Shown here: in pieces, positions 19,898-32,389 of the stretch
Layout of the letters: each line of letters begins with the position of its first letter
Numbering within the stretch: the stretch's first letter is position 1
Source: Charina bottae
Lineage: Eukaryota > Chordata > Lepidosauria > Squamata > Charinaidae
Direction of reading: 5' to 3'
Assembly (NCBI GenBank): GCA_023362775.1
Contig: JALMGJ010000003.1
Location: 54,227,416 to 54,291,415, forward strand
Length of the DNA stretch: 64,000 nt
Notes under the pieces: model-generated
Database searches by the model: none
Told to the model about the DNA's origin: nothing
The model's input: the letters and a program-made list of their open reading frames with translations, nothing else
Translations under genes and position numbers: made by a program

Positions 19898-21300
19898 TCT
19901 TGAAAAGAAGTTGTTCATCCACAGAAAAAATAAATATATACTCTGACTTTGTACAGTTGCAATGCGGGTCACAACACCATTTGATCGTTATGGTGTTCAG
20001 CTTGCACCACAACGGAGAATCACAGCCTTCTGTACCTAATTATGATGACGGAAAAATGACCAAACATCCCAACCCAAACCCACTCTTTTATAAGTGCATC
20101 CCAGTGTTGGATGGAAGAACATAAGTGGTAGGATTTCTGTTGTGATGTTGCAACTGAGCAGCAATATGAAGCATCCAACAAATCTGGTTATATTTTTGTA
20201 AAATGTTAAAAAGAAAACCCTGTGAATGTAATGCCAACAAACATACAGGATATGTCATCTCACTGATGGCAGCAGAGATGATGAGTAAGATAGAAAAAAA
20301 CAACAACAACTGATAGAAAATTACTTTTCACTGTACAGAACAAGCTGCTCTCTACCTGAACCAATAGTAACTGCTATATATGTTCTTTTCTCCATGGGGA
20401 TGTTTTGAAATTGTTCCTTTTTTAATGCATGAAAAAAGAGAGCTAATGTTGCTGAAAATGGTTCCGGTGAGACAAATTTTTAAATCACTGCCCAGAAGGG
20501 TAGGAACATCAGAATTCTAATTCTCTGATTGTTGTTCTTTATGGTAAGGTGCTGTAAATACATGTACAAAGAAGTAGATTGTGACATTTGAAACACTGAC
20601 TTTTTGCTCTTTGAAAATGAACATTTACAAAAGCAACTCTCTGCAAAAACCAAGACTAAATGACTCATTGCATCAAACAATGCAGTCCAAACTCCTGCAA
20701 ATATGAGTAACATGAGTTCTTATTATTTTGGAACTGGACAACTTTTACTAATGAACCAATATTATTATTTGTGAATGGTCTTTTCCAAATAGCAATCATC
20801 TCAAATATCCAGGATTCTTCCCAACAGACACCTAGAAGCATACTGATTAGATCCAAAGCTTACTATGCAAGAGAAACAGAGATGACACTTAATCAGAGTT
20901 GCCAGCAAATCTGTGTATTTGTATTCCAACTTCATAGGGCTAGTGTCAGCAACTTGCAAGCTTGGGCAGCTTCCAGGACCCACAGTGATGGCATCCACAA
21001 CTTGCACCTCCTCTCTTCTCTTTTCCCTCTCTTCCCTTTTTTGGAAAAAATGCAGCATAAAGTTTGATATAGTACAGAGCAGCCAATTGATCTCCATAAT
21101 GTTCCCTACATCAAGGACATGGTGAGAAATTAAAATGATGATTAGGTTTAGCAATTGCCTATATTTGGAACATTTTGATACTGTCTATTCGACGGGGAAG
21201 GCCCAGAGGCAATGAAAAGGCCCCTTGAGATAGTAGTTTGTGCAGGACACTTCCATGCAAAAACCAGTCCCATACTTTCAATTTCATTTTGTATTTTTGT
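19898..21300. other. No recognised feature
   Basis: About 1.4 kb with no named repeat or credible ORF. Overlapping frames on both strands at 20770-21150 lack homology that I recognise. Confidence 0.4.
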
Positions 21301-21308
21301 CTCTAAGC

Positions 21309-21580
21309 CAGTGCTTTCCAATCTGCCGCTGTTGGCGACACACCAACGGCGGCAGCGCGGGGCCGTGCGCAGGGGCGGGGGCGTGCACGGCGGCGGCAGG
21401 GGGCGCGCGGAGGTGGTGTGCACGGTGGCGGCCTCCACTAAAATGCAGAAGTGCTGATGGTGCGCCGCCGGTGCCGCCTCCATGCACACCCCCGCCACCG
21501 CTTCCGGGTTGTGTGGCAACACACCAAACTGTGTGTCACGACACACTAAAGTGTCGCAACACACAGTTTGGAAAGCTGTG
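21309..21580 (-). mobile_element. Non-autonomous hAT element, copy D
   Basis: This 272 bp element has ends CAGTGCTTTCCAATCTG and AGTTTGGAAAGCTGTG and a perfect 8 bp duplication ctctaagc (21301-21308, 21581-21588). It has a GC-rich core with cggcggcag modules like copies A and B. Its ORFs are compositional. Confidence 0.92.
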
Positions 21581-21588
21581 CTCTAAGC

Positions 21589-22059
21589 ATTATATTCTTT
21601 GTAAACTAAGCACACGAGGGCCTATTGTAAACTTATGAATACTGAATTGCTTCAAACTTCAGGTGGAGGCTCACATGATGCCAACCTCTTTTTCCCCCTA
21701 ATTTTCCATGCACAAGAAGCATTTTCTGCACAAAAAAAAAAAAAATTTGTATGAAGTCAAACTCCCCCCCCCCCAACATTTCTTGGAAGAAAACAAGGAT
21801 GCTTCTATGCCTTAGTGGGTGAGATTAAGATGGAATCTGAAAATTCAAGGCTACTGAAAGTATTGCTTGAGGCTTTTTATAATTAACCTTCCTTTCTACA
21901 AGTCTTTCCTCTTAACTATTACTTTGGTTCAGAAGTTACTCAATATTTTTTTCATCATCAAGAACTAAGCATTGCTGCTTACTAATTGGATGTCACAATG
22001 GGTCCTATTTGCTGTGGTGAATTGGAAGGCTACTGTATTTATTAGTTATATTGAAGTTT
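21589..22059. other. No recognised feature
   Basis: Unassigned, with an A run near 21732 and a C run near 21766. Confidence 0.4.
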
Positions 22060-22712
22060 TTTTTTCTATTATTATAATTTATTTTTATCCGTTAATATAT
22101 AGAAAAAGAAAATAGAATAAAAATTACAAGGGGAAAAGGGGAAAAGGAATCCACAAAACATTATATTACATATAGAAAATATTATTGCACACAATTGTTT
22201 AACATATTGTTAAACCTTGGCTACATGGTCAGCCTTTCCATTAGGCCAATAAGGAGTCAGTTCACAGAAAGAAAGTCAACACATACCATTGATCCAAACT
22301 TATAATCCTGGGGTGGACTGTCTTTCCATCATCAAAAAAATAACCTTTTTTGCTGCACCCCATGCATGGTAAATCCATAATTTTTCAAACTGCTAAATTC
22401 CAAATGTTGGATGTAATTCAAAATTATATTAACTTCTTCAAACCATATTACTCCTTATAACATCGCATTAACAAACACATAGAAATTAAACCAACATGGA
22501 GAAATAATGGGACAAACCAAATCATACAGGTGAGTGTCCCCTCACCCATTTTACACTTCCAACATAATGAGAGTATGAAAGAAAATTTGTTGTTGAATTA
22601 ATCTTATTTTAAGATTATAAGAAACATACTTGATATTCTTTAAAACTCTTAACTACTGATTTGTTATATGGGGTTTCTGACACTTTATTCCAGAATTTTT
22701 CCACCTCTTCAA
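22060..22712 (-). pseudogene. Probable L1/Tx1-like LINE ORF2 end, highly degraded
   Basis: Minus-strand fragments such as FWNKVSETPYNKSVVKSFKEY (from about 22700) and LWIYHAWGAAKK (about 22340-22380) resemble the C-terminal end of L1-type ORF2 proteins, with many stops. The left end is T-rich, as expected for the reverse complement of an A tail. Assignment is tentative. Confidence 0.4.
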
Positions 22713-22713
22713 G

Positions 22714-22752
<39 letters not shown>

Positions 22753-22802
22753 AAGTATGTTTTTGTATGTGTTTGTGTGTGTGTATGTATGTATATGAGT
22801 GT
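22713..22802. repeat. (TG)n / TATG microsatellite
   Basis: A gtgtgtgtgt run with interspersed tatgtatg units. Confidence 0.95.
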
Positions 22803-22805
22803 ATA

Positions 22806-22866
22806 CAGGTAGTCCTTGCTTAGCAAATACAATTGGTACTCAGTTAACCAGCAAACATTCAGGTCA
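22806..22866. repeat. Terminal fragment of TIR repeat (CAGGTAGTCC family)
   Basis: caggtagtccttgcttagca and the following about 40 bp match the left end of the element at 42252-42656. Only one end is present. Confidence 0.6.
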
Positions 22867-22869
22867 GAA

Positions 22870-23470
22870 ATAGCCAGATCTTAATAGTGACAGAGAATGC
22901 TCACTCCTGAGGTCTCTGCAGGAGATATTCCACAGGGTAGGATATTCCTGAGCTACGGAGGGCTTTAAAGGTAACAACAACCAGCACCTTGAATTGCATC
23001 TGGAGGTACTATTGTAATTAAAATTCTTAATAAAAATTATATTAAACAAAAAGAATTGCATCTGGAGGTCAATATTACACAGTGCAAGTCTCAGAATAGC
23101 GGTGCTACTTTGGTAACCTGACTAATACTCATAGCTATCTAAACCACTACATTCTGGACGAGCTGTAGCTTCCAAGTAGTCTTCAAGTACAACTCCATGT
23201 AGAGTGCAATCCTGTGTATTGCTGAATTCCAAATGAGAGGTGGTCAAGTCATGAATGACCATGAGCATTTTCTCAATCCAGGACAGGCCATAATTGGTGC
23301 AAAGATGAAGCTGTGCAAAAGCCTTCCTAGCCTCAGTTGCCATCTATTCCTCAAGCAAGAGCAGTGAGTCTAGGAGGACCCCCAGTTTACAAACCAATTC
23401 CACTGAGGAAAGTCTGACCTCCTTATTGATCTGATGGCTCTAACATGACATCTGGAAAACCAGGTAAGGG
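22870..23470 (-). pseudogene. L2-type LINE RT fragment
   Basis: Minus-strand reading: EARKAFAQLHL, WIEKMLMVIHDLTTSHLEF and CTLHGVVLEDYLE, the L2 sequence between palm and thumb (family form VTHALVTSRLDYCNALYMG). Frameshifts are present. A 45 bp L1-like tail interrupts it at 23008-23052. Confidence 0.7.
23008..23052 (+). mobile_element. 45 bp L1-like 3' tail with 17 bp TSD
   Basis: actattgtaattaaaattc, then ttaataaaaattat and an A-rich end, matches the last 45 bp of the L1-like element ending at 57848. It is flanked by perfect 17 bp copies of gaattgcatctggaggt (22991-23007, 23053-23069). Confidence 0.85.
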
Positions 23471-23875
23471 GACTAGAATTCTTCCTTTAGGCTGGGTAAC
23501 TCCTGGTCAGGAAAGAAGATCTATTTGCCCATTATCTTTATGTTAATTGCCAGACTATATTATCTCCAGTGCAGTATGGGACAGAGGAGTGAAAATTTTT
23601 TACTACAACAATAAGTAAGAAAATGACATTTAAATGATGAGCTATTACTTTGAATTCAGGCACTTGCTTGTTTGTCTGCCTTTTGAATGGAATCCACATC
23701 ACTCCCATTTCCAGTCCTGCTTTCATCTGTTTCTTTATGTATTAAAGCCCATGTTTTTCCCATTTTAGGAAGTTATTATATCTACTCTGTGAGTAAGTTC
23801 ATTTAATCAAAAATTCCACTCAGATATTGAGTCAGTGTGAATTGTTTTAATTGAATAGATTCATTGTAACCAACT

Positions 23876-24825
23876 GAATGCAGATTTCCAGAGAATAGCA
23901 AGGAGAGATAAGAAGGCCTTCTTAAATGAACAATGCAAAGAAATGGAGGAAAACAATAGAATGGGGAAGACTAGAGATCTCTTCAAGAAAATTGGAGATA
24001 TCAGTGGAAGCTTTTGTGCAAAGATGGGCATGATAAAGGACAAAAAAGGCAGGGACCTAACAGAAGCAGAAGAGATTAAGAAGAGGTGGCAAGAATACAC
24101 AGAAGAACTATACAAGAAAGATCTTAATGTCCCTGATATCCACAGTGGTGTGGTCACTGACCTTGGGCCGGACATCCAAGAGAGTGAAGTCAAGTGGGCC
24201 TTAGGAAGCATTACTAACAACAAAGCTAGCGGAGATGACGGTATTCCAGCTGAGCTATTTAAAATCCTAAAAGATGATGTTGTTAAAGTGCTGCACTCAA
24301 TATGCCAACAAATTTGGAAAACTCAACAATAGCCATAGGATGGCTAAAGGTCAGTTTACGTTCCAATTCCAAAGAAGGGCAATGCCAAAGAATGTTCAAA
24401 CTACCGTACAATTGCGCTCATTTCATTTCGGCTGAGCGCCGAAGAATTGATGCTTTCGAACTGTGGTGCTGGAGAAGACTCTTAAGAGTCTCTTGGACTG
24501 CAAGGAGGTCAAATCAGTCAATCCTAAAGGAAATCAACCCTGACTGCTCATTGGAAGGACAGATACTGAAGCTGAAGCTCAAATACTTTGGCCACCTAAT
24601 GCGAAGAGAGGACTCACTGGAAAAGACCCTGATGCTGGGAAAGACTGAAGGCAAAAGGAGAAGCAGATGGCAGAAGATGAGATGGTTAGATAGCATCACC
24701 GATGTAATGAACATGAATTTGAGTAAACTTCAGGAGACAGTGGAAGACAGGAAGGCCTGGTGTGCTATGGTCCATGGGGTCACAAAGAGTCGGACACAAC
24801 TTAACGACTGAACAACAACAACAAA
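23876..24825 (+). pseudogene. Bov-B (RTE) LINE, internally deleted
   Basis: The sense reading begins MEENNRMGKTRDLFKKIG and runs through KMGMIKDKKGRDLTEAEEI to NNKASGDDGIPAELFKIL. After a stop near 24330 it reaches the ALIS position (about 24425) and jumps straight to AERRRIDAFELWCWRRLL. Compared with the copy at 43862-45545, about 0.87 kb is missing, including FIDYAKAFD and the catalytic YADD. It ends with ESRTQLND and the tail cttaacgactgaacaacaac. It cannot encode an active RT. Confidence 0.88.
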
Positions 24826-24832
24826 CCTAAAA

Positions 24833-24910
24833 TATATCAGAACCATAGAATGGAAGGATAGAAAGGGTCCTGGAGATCATATAGTCCAACCCTCTGACAA
24901 GTTGAGGAAC
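24833..24910 (-). repeat. CR1 LINE 3' terminal fragment, antisense
   Basis: accatagaatggaaggatag, then ctggagatcatatagtccaa and ccctctgac is the reverse complement of the CR1 3' terminus. Confidence 0.65.
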
Positions 24911-25594
24911 TTTTTTTGTTTGTAAAGGTATGTTTCATGTTTCATGTTTCACTCCAGCCAAGAGAATGAAATAACAGCATATTTAATTTCTTTCCTTTTT
25001 TATAGGTGTAAACATAACATATAGATAACATGTTTGAGCTATGTTACACTCCCAGTTTAATAACAAGGTAGCATGTATTTGTTTTCCAAATTGTGATCCA
25101 GGTTCACATTAAGCTACCATTTGTTTGATTCATTTTTTGCTGAATGTAATGTAGTAAAAGCCAATAGAGGCATATTCAACAAATCAAAATTTCCATGCAT
25201 TTCCTTCTGACTATGGCTTGGTCAAAGCCTATAAATGCCAGCTTAAGCTTTAAGTATTTTGGCTTTCAAAAATTTAATCCTCAGTAGCCAGTAGAAATAA
25301 TTAATCTACCTGGTCATATATAATTTTAAAGTCAAACACTTTAAAAAGAAGCAAAAGTCTTTATTCTATAATATCTATGTTTAGTTGGGGATTATTTCAC
25401 CTTCTGTGCATTCTTGGCCCTTTTTAAAAAAATATTTTTGTGCTTTCTGGTTAATAATTGAAAGCATTTATCATCTTCTGAGAAATAATTCCCTGTACCT
25501 GTATTTTAAATCAGTAGAATGGCTACTGGCAAACTCAAATAAAACTTAATTACCTGCAAAGAGTTATGTACTGTATATTTTCTAATCTTGCTAG
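24911..25594. other. No recognised feature
   Basis: AT-rich sequence with no supported gene or repeat. Confidence 0.4.
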
Positions 25595-25595
25595 A

Positions 25596-26158
25596 AGGAA
25601 ATCTGTGGAGTCCTTGGTGCTCTCTGAGCCTTGTTGTTTTCTTGCAGACGTTTCATTGCCAGACTAGGCAACATCTTCAGTGTGAAAAGGGAGTGGGATT
25701 TGCTCTCTGTTTATATACCAGGCTTGTCCTGCTTGTGTTGGTGGAGCTGTTGCTCTCCCCATAGGAGTTCCTTGATTGGGCTGTTGTTTGCTGCTTGGCT
25801 GATTGACTGAGTTAATAGTTCCTTGATTAGGGTACATTGTGCTGTTTGATTGTTCCTCTGGTGCTAATCCTGGTGTTAATCTTTGCATATCTGGGTGTTG
25901 ATTGCTGACAAGGAGGTGTTCTGGTCTTTTGGCCTTTCTATTGTCTCTTATGAATGGTATGTAAATGTTGTTTACCTCTATGTGTCTGTTGATGGCTGCT
26001 TTGTCTGAGTGCCAAGCTTCCAGGAATTCTCTAGCATTTTTGGATTTGGCTTGGTTTAAGATGTTCACAGTTTCCCAGTTAAAAGTATGGCTGAGTCTGT
26101 CCATGTGTTGTGAGATTAAGGAGTTTTCAAATCTTCCTAAAATATGTCTTCTCCATAG
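25596..26158 (-). pseudogene. Penelope-like element, single truncated copy
   Basis: Minus strand: NSLISQHMDRLSHTFNWE, AREFLEAWHSDKAAINRH, IPFIRDNRKAKRPEHLL, then a Q/P/T-rich C-terminus and a 3' UTR. A 13 nt insertion lies near 26130-26145 compared with the 15.2 kb copy. The 3' end stops at exactly the same base as the left arm of the dimer at 15196 (ggactccaca in sense). No clear target duplication. The GIY-YIG and RT parts are absent. Confidence 0.75.
25641..25686 (-). ncRNA. Hammerhead ribozyme-like motif of PLE
   Basis: Minus strand CTGAAGA, stem II TTGCC/GGCAA with loop tagtct, then GAAACGTCTGC. Same design as the motifs at 15233 and 16875, with one loop difference. Confidence 0.6.
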
Positions 26159-26739
26159 CACATTTAATAGATCATGGCAGTCTGTAAATTAAGGGTGAAT
26201 GCACATAGGTTCTTATACTGTAGAAGTATAATTACCTATTCTGAAGATTTATGGACCACCTTTCAATTAATTCGAATGGCAGTTTACAACACACACCTGC
26301 ACCCGCACAATTCAACAGTTCTCTGGCTGGTGGATGGGGCCAGGACTTTTCTTCAGCCCTGTAATTCTAGAGCCAATACAGTAGTAAACACATAGCACTG
26401 TTCTCCCTAAATGCTTAAAATCAGTCTCACATCTCACCCCCTTAGTAATTTTTGCAACCATTTTACAAATTAGACAAGAACTGCAATCTCTGTATTACAA
26501 AGGCAGTGATGCTGAAAGAAAGAAGCTAAATATTGTAATTTTTTTCTAATATCACATTTAGCCAATGTATATATTCTTCTGTTTGTGAACATCCATGCAC
26601 ATGGGTATCTTTTATATTATTAGTAGTCATAATGGATCTCAAGGATATCCTCCAGAAAAGAAGGAGAGTGATGGGTGTTTGTGGTTCCTGCAATATACAA
26701 GTAAAAAGCATATAATAAAAATTTCCCTTAACTAGCATT
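26159..26739. other. No recognised feature
   Basis: Unassigned sequence; small frames without homology. Confidence 0.4.
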
Positions 26740-26860
26740 CACTTATAAAAGATTTTATTAACTTTTGTTATATTGTACGCCACCCAGAGTCACATTTGTG
26801 AGATGGGTGGCTATATAGATTTGATAAATAAGATATAATATAATAAAATTAATAAAATCA
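26740..26860 (+). repeat. L2-type LINE 3' tail
   Basis: gtacgccacccagagtcaca, gtgagatgggtggctatat and a taaataag/aataaaatta tail is the terminal sequence of the L2 family. Confidence 0.65.
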
Positions 26861-29800
26861 ATATATTAAATAGCCTAAAATGTAGTATTTCAAAGTTGCT
26901 TAGAAAGTGATGCAACCAACTTAGTGTTGAATGTAGAATTATAGAATACCTATAAAATGGTTTTGTATGTATGGCTTTCACTCTGTCCACATATTCTCAT
27001 CAAATTCAGAATAGTAGCATGCATTGCAGGAATAATAGCATACATTCAAGAAAGAAACACTAATACATTTTATTGACATATTTGTGTATTTCTCTCTTTA
27101 CAGTAAGAATAGCGGTACTTGATTTTACTGTGACTCTGTCAGGCCACCAGGAAATATTATTTCCATAGTATTATTCAAGATTCAATTATGGTTCTGCTGG
27201 AGTTGGTGTATTCCTTTCCTGAATTGTTCCTTTGTCAAAAGAATTTGGAATCATAGAATGAATTACAGAGACTGTTTACCTGCATGAAACTATATTTGGA
27301 AATAATAGGCAGGTTTTTTCTCTCAGCCTGCCTTTGAAATTTAAATTTATGTTGAGCATCTAAAAGTCTTGCCACCTGGATGTACTCCTTGTCTATTTTT
27401 GACTAGTGCAAAACAGAGAGGAACTTTCATTTCTGATAACAAAGTAAAACATGTATCTTCACTAATGGAAGCTGCACCTTCACAGAGAACATAAAACTAA
27501 TATAACTAACAACCATAGTGAGCTATTGCTAGAGGTACTGAATCATAATCAATATGTCCTATGCCCCCTAAGGTAGCTCCCAGCTGTCAGGTACAGTGGG
27601 AATCCAGGGTGTCAGTGTGTAAGAAATGTAAATCACCATGTTCCTGAATGCTCGATGCACATCAATAATCTCTCCTTTTGCTTTAAATGTGTTCATATCA
27701 AGATTGGCATGAACTGTCACATTTCATCATTTCAGTCCTCTGATTGTCTTGCCGATTGATCACAAAAATATTCAGAAGATCAAGATGCTCTTAGATCTCA
27801 TTCTTCTTTGGAGTCCAGCGACATGCAGCAACTCCTTGAGATGGGGCAGTTGCTTTAATAATTGCAAGATCAACCCCAGCATTGCTCACTACCTGTTAGC
27901 ATCATTATTCCTGCCACTTAATCTGCCATCTGCTTTTGTTTCCTCCTTACTGACATAGATTGCAGGGAAGCAAGAACACTATTTGCATGGAGAACTCCTT
28001 CCTGTTAATAGCTTTATTTACCAGCAGGAGATTGTATGCAAAAACTTACTATCCCTAAGAGGTTTCTTTTCTGGAGTGTGAAAAAGGAATTTTTTGAGCC
28101 TATAATGCTGTCAATTATACAACCCTCCAAAAGATCCAAATCAGAAAGAATAACTGGAACAGTTATCATTAATGGCAATTAAGTCTGCTGATTCCCACAG
28201 GATCCAGACTGCACACAGCCATCTGTGTAACACTTCATTAAGCAGTAGATCTATTTCTATAGTTTTTAAACCGCTGTTTTTTGGCTGATCTGCTAGGAGC
28301 AATAGGGATTTTTTTATTCATACTGTAAGTTTGGCTAATTAAGCTACTGCCTGGCTTTTAAAATATTGCAGGGTTTTGTGTGGGACAAAACATAATTTTC
28401 TTTTCCTTTTAACTCTTTATTATTGCAAATGTTTGACTTAGCAAATCATTTCCAATTAAAATATTTATGAGAAGTATGTCAACCTTCGTTTTCTTTCTCC
28501 CTGGATCCAAGGCTGAAGAAAAGCAGTTTGATTTGGGACATCAGACTGGTTTTCCTATACTGTTTTTCTTCATTTCCTTTTTATGTTGATTTGAAATGCA
28601 GTGTTTTCAGGAGAACAGAGCCTGCTAGTTGTTGGGATTATCAGGAGTCAACTCAGCATTGTCTCATAAGCATAATAGGGGGTCTTTCTAGTAAACGCAT
28701 CTCTACTGTGCTTGTGGGATGTTACCTGGATCACTTGATTTCCTCTTCCTCCTTCTTCTTGGTTTGGGAACTCCCATTCTCCATTACACTTCGGGCACAC
28801 CTGCAAGCAGGAGGGCTGCACCATGCATCTCTCGTCCATTTCATCTCACTTGCATGCAGATCTACTATGAATCTACTCGTATCCAGATCTACTGAATAAA
28901 TGGAAGCTATCTCTATTTTTCTTCATCTAACTAATGTGTGAAGACTGAATTTATTTCTGAACGTAATTAAGCTTAAAGTGCAAGTTCCCTGCTGGTTCAT
29001 GCTTCTACTCTGCAAGGTTGTTGTTAGCTGCTTGGAGTTCTTTAATTAACCTTCAAGACTCCATCACTAGTAACCATAAAACCAAAGAGACTCTCTAAGT
29101 ATCAGAACTGCTAGACGTAGAATGTCCTGAATATAAGAGAGATCTATACTGATCGAGGTTGGCCACGTAGTCTGCTTTGCAGTTCAACTCCGATTTAAAA
29201 ATAAATGATCACAAAGGAACTGATGAGAAGAGCTATCCACTTGACAGGAGATTAAACAGGCACACAGATCACTTCTTCTTGTCTATGTTGATACATATGC
29301 ATTGTACAGATATATTGTATTTGTCCTTAAAGCATAGTAGTCTTCCCCCAAAATGTGCATATATGCACCTATGCATATATGTTTCTTCTGCCACCTTTAT
29401 GAATGATGTGTAAGAAACACTGAATCAGTCTGAGAGGACAAATGAATGTTCATAATTTCTTATCAGCATTTTTATACTGCCAATATTTTGTTCTCAGTTG
29501 CTCCTAAGATTTCAAAGGCTGCCTGAATATATTGTTTTCATAGCCTTGTGAAGTGTCAGTAACAAGGAAGCCAGGGGCACCTTTGAGTATAAGGTATACC
29601 AAACCGTGGGCCTTCCACTGAGGCCTGCTTTCTGGTCCAGAACCCCCTCCACTCCCAAGGCGGCAGGATCATGAGCAGGCTGTCTGTAGAAGACCCAACA
29701 GGATGGGCAGAAGCGTTGTGTAGACAGTGATTCCAAAAACTGCCTGAAACATGTACCCCATGGGTTTGAAAGATAGAAATGTTGAGTTATTGAATAAATG

Positions 29801-31341
29801 GATATGATGCTGCATAAAATGAGTCTGGGTAAATTCTTCTGAAGGTTTAAGCTTAAGCGTTGTTTATTTTGGATTAAAAAAAATAGATATCAGCCAGATA
29901 TCAGCTAAAGCATTCCCTTTTAAACCAGGTTAGTTTTATAAGAGAAGCATCTTCGAAAAACATAAACACAAGATCTCTATGAACCATCCTGGTTCTTTGA
30001 AAAAAAATCCTTCAGTTAAATGCTCTCAGGGATTCTCTTAATGTGACAACAATCACTGAATCAATTGCAAAAAAAGCACCTTCATGCTTTCTACCCTTTG
30101 AGCATGAATAAAAGGAAAAATATATGCATAAATATTAAAATACTAGCTATAATCCTTTATTTATTTGCAAGTATATCGCACTAAAGTCCTTTATTCCCCT
30201 AAAGAAAGATTAATAATATGAAATGGGGAAGAGGGCTTAGATTAGCTGAGAATACAGTAAAGGAGGCAAATAATTGGAGGGGGGACTCTCTAAGCTTCTA
30301 TTTAGGTGAAAGTCATCTTAAATTCACGACTGTGTTCCTTTCGGGTAAATCCCTTGCTACTCCATAGTGGCCCCACTCAGGGTAGCTCAATTAACAGTCA
30401 AAGAGTAAGAAAGTAGCCCAATTTCTGAAAAGCAAAAAGGAAGCATTTTATGAGATGTCTACCTTGGCTGTTCAAGGTTTTAGTTTTGATTCCAAAGAGG
30501 TGCATGAGGGCCCAGATGTAGCATCTATCTGCAAATCTTTCAAGCATACACATCTTTTTCTGGGATCCAACAACTTTGTGGATGGCTGTGTGAGCCCAAA
30601 AGAAGGTCTGGATGCTTTTCTCACCTGTCTTGATTTCATGCCCCCCAATTAGTTTACATTTCTAGTATAGTAAAGATGCCATCCCAGTATACCTTCCATA
30701 AAGCAATGCAAAGGACTTGGAGAACTGAATGAAGGCTGTCTCTTCAGGACACTATTATGCAGCCATCTGTCTTACTCCATATAGCCTTGATAGCAGTTTC
30801 ACATCTCTGAACAAGGGTCCACACTGCTGTGCTCAATCCTCCCATGTAACGATGACCAGTGCACTGACCCAATGAGAAAGGTCAAAAAATGGAACCCAGC
30901 TGTTAGCTTGTCCCTGCCCTCATTTTTCTCTTCTCATGTTTGCTTTTAGCAACAAGGAAGAAGGAGAGAACCCCAACTGGCCACTGTGCACAGGGAAGGG
31001 GAAAAGCTGCCCCTTGGAACCACTGGGAAGGGTAGAAGGATGGTGGCAAGGTGCCACTTTGACTGGACTACAGGAGGGAATAGAAAATTAGGAAATAGGA
31101 GGTGGGACAAGATGGGAGGTCCCATCAATAGGATATTGCTGCAGAGGAAATGCTGCAAAACTGTCATCAGTAGGTATCCCCAGGATCTGAGCCAAGAGTT
31201 AATCAGTTCATTTTCCCAAGACCTATACTTTCTTGCAAAACCAAACAAGAAGGATAGTGGTCTCTTAGGATTTTTCATGGTGTCTCTCTTTCCTTTTTTC
31301 CTTTGGAAGCATGGTGCAGGTAAATCTAAGGCATTGTAATG
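26861..31341. other. Longest repeat-poor stretch, no gene seen
   Basis: About 4.5 kb without a named transposable element. The short frames (for example 28528-28899 +, 30986-31339 +) overlap others on the opposite strand and show no recognisable domain or splice context. AT-rich, homeodomain-like sites (taattaagc near 28335) occur at about 28150-28470. This is where a conserved non-coding element would most likely sit, but I cannot show one. Confidence 0.4.
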
Positions 31342-31605
31342 GTATGTGGGAATGACCTTGGGAGACAGGAGGAAGAGCCACAGACTAGGCAACGGTCAGA
31401 TAAGAGGAAGCTGAGCCCGCAGAAGGAACGGGGGCATGCCAAATGTCTCAGAAGGGACCCTCCCTAGTTTCTTGGACTGTAAAGGGGAGGGGGGAGAGAT
31501 GTACTTTCAGACTTGCAAGATTCTGTTAATGTAACCTTACAATAAAGATAGAGCTAGTACTCCTGGGTGTACTTCTTGTCTGGACTACCTCGCAAGGCTG
31601 AGAGG
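31342..31605 (+). repeat. LTR-like repeat (possible solo LTR)
   Basis: It starts at or near tgtgggaatgaccttggg and has an AATAAA at about 31540 within ttacaataaagatagag, followed by a GT/CT-rich end. The segment at 56600-56727 has a similar layout (gcaagattctgtt, caataaagaaactagag, gttcttgtcc). The termini are not convincing, and no coding region is present. Confidence 0.35.
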
Positions 31606-32389
31606 CATTGAGTGGTTCTATTATATAAGAATGCAGCTTGCATTTGAACAAAGGAACAAATGTTCTGTTATGATAGTTACATGGATATATGAAAATCAAT
31701 GTGAAATAAGCACTGTATATAATGATATATAATGATAAGGTCCTGCAGTAATTATGCTTGTCAAATTGGGTGTTGCTGGACCCTATGACACAGGTTACTG
31801 CTTTGTTGAGAATAATGTTGCTCTGAATATTTCAAAATTTCAAAAAAAATATTTTTGGTTAACTTGCTTTTCCTAACTTGAGTGTTTTATATTGCTGTTA
31901 TAAATAAGGCACTAACTCAACTGCCCCGCGTTTTCAAGTGCACATATTTTTTTAATTTGCAACTCCTCTTTAAAAATATTGTTTCTATGATAGTGCTACA
32001 AATAGTTCTCTGACCTGTTGTAATTATTTTTTGTTTGTTAGTTTTGAGAGTTTTTTAAATCAATATTTCAGTCATCATATTCATTCAGGTAGGTTCACTG
32101 TCTGAAGCAATTATGCTAACAGATGCTTGTACTGCATATGGTCCATTGCTATAGTGTTCCAGCTGGGACCAAGGTTTATCTGCATTTTGTCTCTTCATCT
32201 CATAGGAGGGTCAACCTTGCGGGCATACAGTTATAGGGCCACCAGAATGTTTTCTTTCAGGCCCATCTGTTGCCCACTTTCATTTTAGGGCTGTTTTGAT
32301 GACATACTGTATTTAAAGTTGATCTGAATTTCTACATTTCAGATTCGATTTCTGAGTGAGATATTTAGCACTTAACTCTCCATTGTGCA
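31606..32389. other. No recognised feature
   Basis: AT-rich sequence without an assignable repeat or gene. Confidence 0.4.

Noticed and set aside
21148..21638. 132-138 residue ORFs on opposite strands
   Set aside because: They cover the GC-rich hAT copy D and its flanks; compositional open frames.
28528..28899. 123-residue ORF as a possible exon
   Set aside because: No recognisable domain or convincing splice context, and an antisense ORF overlaps it.
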